Of a stretch of 64,000 bases of DNA, positions 57,314 to 64,000 are shown one piece after another. Within the stretch, counting starts at the first letter, position 1. Every line of letters begins with the position of its first letter. A program made the position numbers and the translations under genes. This DNA is from Tragulus kanchil. Taxonomy: Eukaryota; Chordata; Mammalia; Artiodactyla; Tragulidae. Under the pieces are notes generated by a model. That model worked only from the letters and a program-made list of their open reading frames with translations. It was not told the origin of the DNA and ran no database searches. The stretch is taken from the NCBI GenBank assembly GCA_022376925.1, contig JAIOJX010000004.1, positions 4,340,001-4,404,000 of the forward strand. Reading direction: 5' to 3'.

Positions 57314-59442
57314 GATCCCCCAGGAGGGCAGTTTACCCAGCCTGCTTACCTGTCCCACTGCCAAGACTCCCAGGCGGCCACAGTGGGCCGTCTCCAGCCA
57401 GTCCTCTTCCTGCCTCTGGCTCCCTGTCCCTCCCCACCCTGCCCGGGGCCTGGGCACTCCCTTGACGGCAGCCGTGTGAAGAGGCATTTCCTTGAATTCT
57501 CTGCCTGTCCTGACCTTCTGCTCTGGCCTCCGTTCCCCACTCCTCCTCCCTCCTCTAGATCCTCCCTCCTAGAGGCCTGATTGTTGGCAGAACAGGCTAC
57601 TCCCTACTGAAGTGATGGGGTGGGGGAAAGGCTTCATTCCTTCCTGGGCACAACCTGAACTCAGGGCTCCTGGCTCGCCACACCCTGCTCTTTCTATGCC
57701 ACTCATTTTTTATGTCCTAGCAGTTATTTCTGCGTTCGTGAGTGTACCAGCTCTTCTCCTGAGAGGAAGGAGGGGAGGCAAGCATGCGTTGCTCTAGGCG
57801 GCTGCGTAGGCAGAGCAGCGAGCTCGGCCGTGGGCCCCGAACATGTGAGGAGGAAGCCCAGGGGCCTGCGGCTCAGCCTCCGGGCCCCAGAGCCCCCCTG
57901 AGCGCCCCTCCCACCCGAGTCAGGGGCCGGAAGGCAAGGGGGTTGAGAGATGAGAGTCAGCAACTAGACGTGGAGCTCTGAATGCCAGCTCTGCCACTGA
58001 ACAAGTCGTACAATCCTGGGCAGGTCTTTCTGAACTCTAATTTCATCTGCAAACTGGGAATAATAATAGTACTTATCCTTCGGGGTTGTTGGGAGCATCG
58101 AACGAGATGACGGGCATGAAGGGCAGGCGCAGCACGTTAGACTGGGCTGCTGAGGGCACGGCAATTACAGCCGCGGCCGTCTTCACTCTAAGTGAAGATG
58201 TGTGTGTGTGTTCACTCTCTGTCCTCAGGACTTCTCGTGCCCCTTCCCTGCTTAGGCTTCCACCCTGTCGGACCCGGGTCTCCCCCCGGCAGCCCTCCCT
58301 TAGCCGGCCTCATCCCTTCACCTCCTGAAGGCCGGTCTTCAGAGCCTCTCATCCATTTGCCCAGGGTGGGCCTTTCAGGGGCGATCCCCAGGAGGGCAGT
58401 TTACCAGTCACTCTGCCAAGACTCCCAGGCGGCCACAGTGGGCCGTCTCCAGCCAGTCCTCTTCCTGCCTCTGGCTCCCTGTCCCTCCCACCCTGCCCGG
58501 GGCCTGGGCACTCCCTTGACGGCAGCCGTGTGAAGAGGCATTTCCTTGAATTCTCTGCCTGTCCTGACCTTCTGCTCTGGCCTCCGTTCCCCACTCCTCC
58601 TCCCTCCTCTAGATCCTCCCTCCTAGAGGCCTGATTGTTGGCAGAACAGGCTACTCCCTACTGAAGTGATGGGGTGGGGGAAAGGCTTCATTCCTTCCTG
58701 GGCACAACCTGAACTCAGGGCTCCTGGCTCGCCACACCCTGCTCTTTCTATGCCACTCATTTTTTATGTCCTAGCAGTTATTTCTGCGTTCGTGAGTGTA
58801 CCAGCTCTTCTCCTGAGAGGAAGGAGGGGAGGCAAGCATGCGTTGCTCTAGGCGGCTGCGTAGGCAGAGCAGCGAGCTCGGCCGTGGGCCCCGAACATGT
58901 GAGGAGGAAGCCCAGGGGCCTGCGGCTCAGCCTCCGGGCCCCAGAGCCCCCCTGAGCGCCCCTCCCACCCGAGTCAGGGGCCGGAAGGCAAGGGGGTTGA
59001 GAGATGAGAGTCAGCAACTAGACGTGGAGCTCTGAATGCCAGCTCTGCCACTGAACAAGTCGTACAATCCTGGGCAGGTCTTTCTGAACTCTAATTTCAT
59101 CTGCAAACTGGGAATAATAATAGTACTTATCCTTCGGGGTTGTTGGGAGCATCGAACGAGATGACGGGCATGAAGGGCAGGGCGCAGCACGTTAGACTGG
59201 GCTGCTGAGGGCACGGCAATTACAGCCGCGGCCGTCTTCACTCTAAGTGAAGATGTGTGTGTGTGTTCACTCTCTGTCCTCAGGACTTCTCGTGCCCCTT
59301 CCCTGCTTAGGCTTCCACCCTGTCGGACCCGGGTCTCCCCCCGGCAGCCCTCCCTTAGCCGGCCTCATCCCTTCACCTCCTGAAGGCCGGTCTTCAGAGC
59401 CTCTCATCCATTTGCCCAGGGTGGGCCTTTCAGGGGCGATCC
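57314..59442. repeat. Tandem direct duplication, pair 17 (offset 1069 falling to 1054)
   Basis: Copy A 57314-58387 and copy B 58383-59442. The first 40 bases of B lack about 15 bases present in A. The joint lies at GATCCC, shared by both ends. Confidence 0.93.
57965..58140 (+). repeat. MIR element (second copy about 59019-59195)
   Basis: GAATGCCAGCTCTGCCACTG, TTCATCTGCAAACTGGGAAT and GGTTGTTGGGAGCATCGAAC. Confidence 0.75.
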
Positions 59443-59665
59443 CTGAAGAGGCTGAGAGAAGAGGGGGGCGGGGTGCCAGGACTTTCACAGGTGCAGGCTG
59501 CAGCCAGGGAGATTGGGGGCTCAGCAAGGGGACTGTCCCCTACGGGTCACGGCCACCTCTTGCCTGTCACTGAGGACAGCTTTGAACCCAGGAGGCTGCG
59601 GCATTCCCGGGGGTGGCAGTTCCCTAGTCTGGGGAACTGGGGCTGGAGCTGCGGCCCTGGTGCCC

Positions 59666-61912
59666 TGCAGTGGGGTCTGAGGGGCCCGAGCAGCCCAGCC
59701 CTGCTCCTCCGAGCTCTGTTTGTGCAGGGTGGCAGAAGTCGTCTGGATTGCTGGCTGGGTCTGGTCCAAGCCTCCTGCCAAATTCCTTTTCCATGGAGTC
59801 ACTGCGGGCTGGGATGGGGGCACGGGAGCTTTGTGGGAGCCAGGGCTGCCTCATCCCCTGGCCTTTTCTGCTGGGTTCCTCTGGTCCCGGAATGGCAGTA
59901 TGGGGAGGGGCTCAGGCTGGCTGGGGGTCTGCTGACCAGGTCCTGGCCCACGGCCTTCTCTGTAACCCCTTCCCCCTCTAAAGCCTCTCAGGCCAGCTTA
60001 GCCCTGAGGGCCCTTGCTGCTCTGATGATGGAGCATTTTGTAGCCCTGTGGCCCCGAGAGCCAGCCTTGGGATGGGATTGAAGCAGAGAAGTGAAGAGAA
60101 AAACAACAGAAACGCGCGGCGACTTGGGGAGGCCTGAATGACACACACATGAGCCCCTGTCTAGGAGCCTGGCCCTGTGGGCAGCCCCGGGCTGGAAAGT
60201 GTGGTGTTCCTTGCCGCCCTGCAGAGTCAGACTGAGCCCGCCCCCCTTGCCTTCTGGCTCTGTGACCTTGGGCATTCTCTCTGAGCCTTGCTTTTCTCAA
60301 CATAAAAAGTGAACAATAGGGGCTTCCCCGGTGGGTCAGTGGTAAAGAAGCTGCCTGCCAATGCAGGAGGCACAGGTTCGATCCCGGATCCGGGAAGATC
60401 CCCCGAGCAGTGGAGCAACTAAGCCCGTGAGCCACAACTACTGAGCTTGCGCTCTAGAGCCCAAGAGGCACAACTACTGAGTCCATATGCTGCAGCTATG
60501 CAACTAGAGAGTAGCCCCTGCTCGCCGCAACTAGGAAAAAGCCCACACAGCAAGGAAGACTGCACAGCCCCAAATAAATTATTCTTTAAAAGTGAGCAGT
60601 TAGTAATTTGTGTTTCATAGAATTGTTGTGAGAATTAAGTAAGACAATATGGGTGAAGTCCGTGTTTGGGTCCACAGGAAGATCCCCATCGGCGTGAGCT
60701 ACGATGGCTGCGGCTGAGTCATGAGGACCGCTGGTGGGCCACGGCGTGTCTGTCCTGACCACGCCCCATGGGTGGGATGCGTGACTGTCTGCAGGGGTCT
60801 GAGCCCAGCCCAGCCCTGCTCCTCCGAGCTCTGTTTGTGCAGGGTGGCAGAAGTCGTCTGGATTGCTGGCTGGGTCTGGTCCAAGCCTCCTGCCAAATTC
60901 CTTTTCCATGGAGTCACTGCGGGCTGGGATGGGGGCACGGGAGCTTTGTGGGAGCCAGGGCTGCCTCATCCCCTGGCCTTTTCTGCTGGGTTCCTCTGGT
61001 CCCGGAATGGCAGTATGGGGAGGGGCTCAGGCTGGCTGGGGGTCTGCTGACCAGGTCCTGGCCCACGGCCTTCTCTGTAACCCCTTCCCCCTCTAAAGCC
61101 TCTCAGGCCAGCTTAGCCCTGAGGGCCCTTGCTGCTCTGATGATGGAGCATTTTGTAGCCCTGTGGCCCCGAGAGCCAGCCTTGGGATGGGATTGAAGCA
61201 GAGAAGTGAAGAGAAAAACAACAGAAACGCGCGGCGACTTGGGGAGGCCTGAATGACACACACATGAGCCCCTGTCTAGGAGCCTGGCCCTGTGGGCAGC
61301 CCCGGGCTGGAAAGTGTGGTGTTCCTTGCCGCCCTGCAGAGTCAGACTGAGCCCGCCCCCCTTGCCTTCTGGCTCTGTGACCTTGGGCATTCTCTCTGAG
61401 CCTTGCTTTTCTCAACATAAAAAGTGAACAATAGGGGCTTCCCCGGTGGGTCAGTGGTAAAGAAGCTGCCTGCCAATGCAGGAGGCACAGGTTCGATCCC
61501 GGATCCGGGAAGATCCCCCGAGCAGTGGAGCAACTAAGCCCGTGAGCCACAACTACTGAGCTTGCGCTCTAGAGCCCAAGAGGCACAACTACTGAGTCCA
61601 TATGCTGCAGCTATGCAACTAGAGAGTAGCCCCTGCTCGCCGCAACTAGGAAAAAGCCCACACAGCAAGGAAGACTGCACAGCCCCAAATAAATTATTCT
61701 TTAAAAGTGAGCAGTTAGTAATTTGTGTTTCATAGAATTGTTGTGAGAATTAAGTAAGACAATATGGGTGAAGTCCGTGTTTGGGTCCACAGGAAGATCC
61801 CCATCGGCGTGAGCTACGATGGCTGCGGCTGAGTCATGAGGACCGCTGGTGGGCCACGGCGTGTCTGTCCTGACCACGCCCCATGGGGGTGGGATGCGTG
61901 ACTGTCCCTGCA
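59666..61912. repeat. Tandem direct duplication, pair 18 (offset 1115)
   Basis: Copy A 59666-60789 and copy B 60790-61912. The first 25 bases of B are a degraded form of 59666-59695. A G run is two bases shorter at the end of A (60771) than in B (61885). Confidence 0.93.
60320..60587 (+). repeat. Bov-tA-like SINE with near-perfect target site duplication (second copy 61435-61702)
   Basis: Head GGGCTTCCCCGGTGGGTCAG, body GAGCCACAACTACTGAGCTT, tail CAAATAAATT. Flanks AAAAGTGAACAATA (before) and AAAAGTGAGCAGTTA (after) are a slightly diverged target site duplication. The second copy is from pair 18, not an independent insertion. Confidence 0.9.
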
Positions 61913-61954
61913 GGGCTGTAGGCTGGAAAGAGAGAGCTCTGTATCTCGGTGGCA

Positions 61955-61979
61955 GGGGGGTGGGGGGTGGGGCGTGGGC
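61955..61979 (+). other. G-rich tract with quadruplex potential
   Basis: Four or more runs of at least three G within 25 bases (GGGGGG T GGGGGG T GGGG CGT GGG). A run of 11 G follows at 62046-62056. Exact run lengths may be affected by sequencing error. Confidence 0.6.
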
Positions 61980-62253
61980 AGAGCCATGGCAAGAGGTGGG
62001 AGTGAACGTAAGAAGCGACTTTGGAGCTGAAGCACATTCCTCAGTGGGGGGGGGGGCACCTTCAGGGTCGTGAGCGCCCTCTCAGCTGAGTGTGCAGCAC
62101 AGGCCTGGACGCTCGGGGGTGCAGGAATTGTGGGGAGTTGGACAGGCGACAGCCGTCCCTGAGGTTCTGAGGGTCTGTGATTTGGGACAGTGACCCCTGC
62201 CTCCCAGTCACTCTGGAAGTCCCTGCTGTGCATCCGTAAGAGTCACATCCTCT

Positions 62254-64000
62254 GGGGACTGTGGTCTGTGGAATGGATCCCTTTTGCTAGACACAGCTCT
62301 GACCCCTTCCAGGGAGTCACGTGGAGTCACCAACTGCCAGCGCCATCCCAGGGGAGTGTGAGCCCTCCGTCCTGTCTACTTGGGCTGAAGGACAATGACC
62401 CTCTCGCCTCACCGGCACCCGTAAGCTCATAACCTCCAAACCCTAATGTGAGCATTTCATCACCTTCTTCTTGTTTAAGCAAACTGTCTCTGAGAGGCGC
62501 ATTAACGGGCCAAGGTCACAAAATCAGCAAAGAACAGGGCCAGGAGGCCTGACTTCTAAGCAGAGCAGAAGAGAGGGACCAACATGAGCCCAGTAGCCCC
62601 TGTGGCTGGCCTGCCCCCACCTCAGTTCCCCCGAGGACAGCAGCCTGGCCCAACCTTCAAAGCCGCTATCTTTTCTAGATGGGGCGATCAGGCAGGAGAG
62701 GAGCCCTGCCCGGAGGAAGCAGGTGTCAGGGCGCGGGGCAGGCTGTGTGTTCTAGACAGGTGGGCGTAGGCGTGTGTGGTGGGGGGCCCGGTCGTGCCGG
62801 GAGGAGGGAAGAAGCAGGCTGGGGCCAGAGAGCCCGTGGCCGCGAGGCCTGGTCCAGTGACTGTCCTGTCGGCGGTCACCCTGCTGTGTGTGGCCCTGTT
62901 GGCCTGGGGTGAGCTCCACCTGTGCCACGCTCCCAACCTTGGTTTCTTCATCTCTAAAATGGGGGGTGGTGGTGAAAATGCTCCTCTATAAGAGCCCTTC
63001 CAGCTCTGAGAGCCCATGAATTCTGAGCCCCGCTGGCAAGACGCCTAGGAAAACTGTCCCCGGAGACCCACTCGGCACGTCAGGGCCCGTGCTAATGAGG
63101 GCAAAGTAGGAGGAGGGCAGGGTCAGATTCCTCCAGAACTAATTAGCTCCTCGGTGGGGTGGGGTGACCAAGGGAGGAATTTTCCCAGCCACTGACTGAG
63201 CTGCCGGCCCTGGCCACAGGCTCTCCCATCTGTCCGTGCTCAGGTCCATCGGTCCACGCGGCCCCTTCTTATTCAGTGCGCACCCAGCGAGCGCTGCCTG
63301 TGGGCCAGCTGAGCACTGGGCATAAAGAGGAACGGTGCCTGTGGTCGTTAACCCTTCATCCCGGGGGACTGTGTTTGGGAATGGATCCCTTTGCTAGACA
63401 CAGCTCTGACCTTCCAGGGAGTCATGTGGAGTCACCAACTGCCAGCGCCATCCCAGGGAGTGTGAGCCCTCCGTCCTGTCTACTTGGGCTGAAGGACAAT
63501 GACCCTCTCGCCTCACCGGCACCCGTAAGCTCATAACCTCCAAACCCTAATGTGAGCATTTCATCACCTTCTTCTTGTTTAAGCAAACTGTCTCTGAGAG
63601 GCGCATTAACGGGCCAAGGTCACAAAATCAGCAAAGAACAGGGCCAGGAGGCCTGACTTCTAAGCAGAGCAGAAGAGAGGGACCAACATGAGCCCAGTAG
63701 CCCCTGTGGCTGGCCTGCCCCCACCTCAGTTCCCCCGAGGACAGCAGCCTGGCCCAACCTTCAAAGCCGCTATCTTTTCTAGATGGGGCGATCAGGCAGG
63801 AGAGGAGCCCTGCCCGGAGGAAGCAGGTGTCAGGGCGCGGGGCAGGCTGTGTGTTCTAGACAGGTGGGCGTAGGCGTGTGTGGTGGGGGGCCCGGTCGTG
63901 CCGGGAGGAGGGAAGAAGCAGGCTGGGGCCAGAGAGCCCGTGGCCGCGAGGCCTGGTCCAGTGACTGTCCTGTCGGCGGTCACCCTGCTGTGTGTGGCCC
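62254..64000. repeat. Tandem direct duplication, pair 19 (offset 1110-1104), cut by the window edge
   Basis: Copy A 62254-63363 and copy B 63364-64000, with B truncated by the end of the window. The start of B loses single bases in several runs (for example CCTTTGCT against CCTTTTGCT). Confidence 0.92.
62880..63010 (+). repeat. MIR fragment
   Basis: CTTGGTTTCTTCATCTCTAA, then AATGGGGGGTGGTGGTGAAA: sense MIR core. The second copy of this block is cut off by the window edge. Confidence 0.6.

Larger units (their letters stand above)
22759..64000 (+). other. SYNPO: Presumed SYNPO intron 2, running off the window
   Basis: It begins with a GTAAGC donor. I see no exon matching the rest of synaptopodin up to the right edge. 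In human SYNPO the remaining coding sequence lies mainly in one very large exon, which would be obvious as a long frame. The interval holds a CpG island, repeats and 13 false-looking tandem pairs, so its true length is overstated by roughly 14 kb. Confidence 0.6.

Noticed and set aside
3698..64000. The block duplications as a new mobile element or amplification system
   Set aside because: The units share no sequence with each other, have no common ends, no target site duplications and no encoded enzyme. Only unit length is shared, which points to assembly.

Overview
The window is nuclear DNA from a ruminant, most likely a bovid. It carries BovB (RTE) LINE fragments with a recognisable reverse-transcriptase end and tRNA-derived SINEs of the Bov-tA, BovA2 and CHR types. 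Older mammalian repeats (MIR, L2, MER5-type) lie between them, and coding density is very low. No bacterial, phage or organellar gene organisation is present.

One protein-coding exon is clearly recognisable. The ATG at 22362 begins [17 protein letters not shown], the start of the long isoform of synaptopodin (SYNPO), an actin-associated protein of podocytes and dendritic spines. The exon has a strong acceptor (AG at 22104-22105) and a strong donor (GTAAGC at 22759). Sequence before it is read as SYNPO intron 1 or upstream flank, and sequence after it as intron 2. The large SYNPO coding exon that should follow is not in the window. A dense CpG island starts at 29281, about 6.5 kb after the coding exon, and contains GC boxes and a GTGAGT donor at 29589. 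It is a candidate alternative (short-isoform) SYNPO promoter. A weaker first-exon candidate lies at 56640-56856.

The dominant feature of the window is its structure. I count 19 head-to-tail direct duplications, each with a unit of about 1.0-1.2 kb, spread from 3.7 kb to the right edge. They hit unique DNA, old repeats, young repeats and the CpG island alike. Copies differ mainly by small indels in base runs, and at many joints the start or end of a copy is a corrupted version of its partner. The joints are spaced 1.8-5.5 kb apart. The simplest reading is a tiling path of contigs or reads overlapping by about 1.1 kb that were joined end to end without merging. About 20 kb of the 64 kb would then be redundant and the true locus about 43-44 kb. 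Genuine biological tandem duplication cannot be fully excluded at the few clean joints.

Layout: 1-3.7 kb flank or intron with SINE and BovB pieces; 3.7-12.7 kb duplicated non-coding DNA with MIR and BovB; 12.7-22.1 kb SINEs, L2 and MIR; 22.1-22.8 kb SYNPO coding exon; 22.9-29 kb intron with MIR and a perfect 34-bp palindrome at 27184; 29.1-31.4 kb CpG island in two copies; 31.4-38.5 kb intron; 38.5-43.2 kb BovB with a nested SINE, multiplied by false overlaps; 43.2-52.6 kb intron with BovA2, SINE, MER5-like and L2 pieces; 52.8-54.9 kb BovB and BovA2 duplicated; 55-64 kb MIR-rich intron with a Bov-tA SINE. I found no new gene system. The findings of most use are the assembly structure, the doubled promoter candidate and the palindrome.
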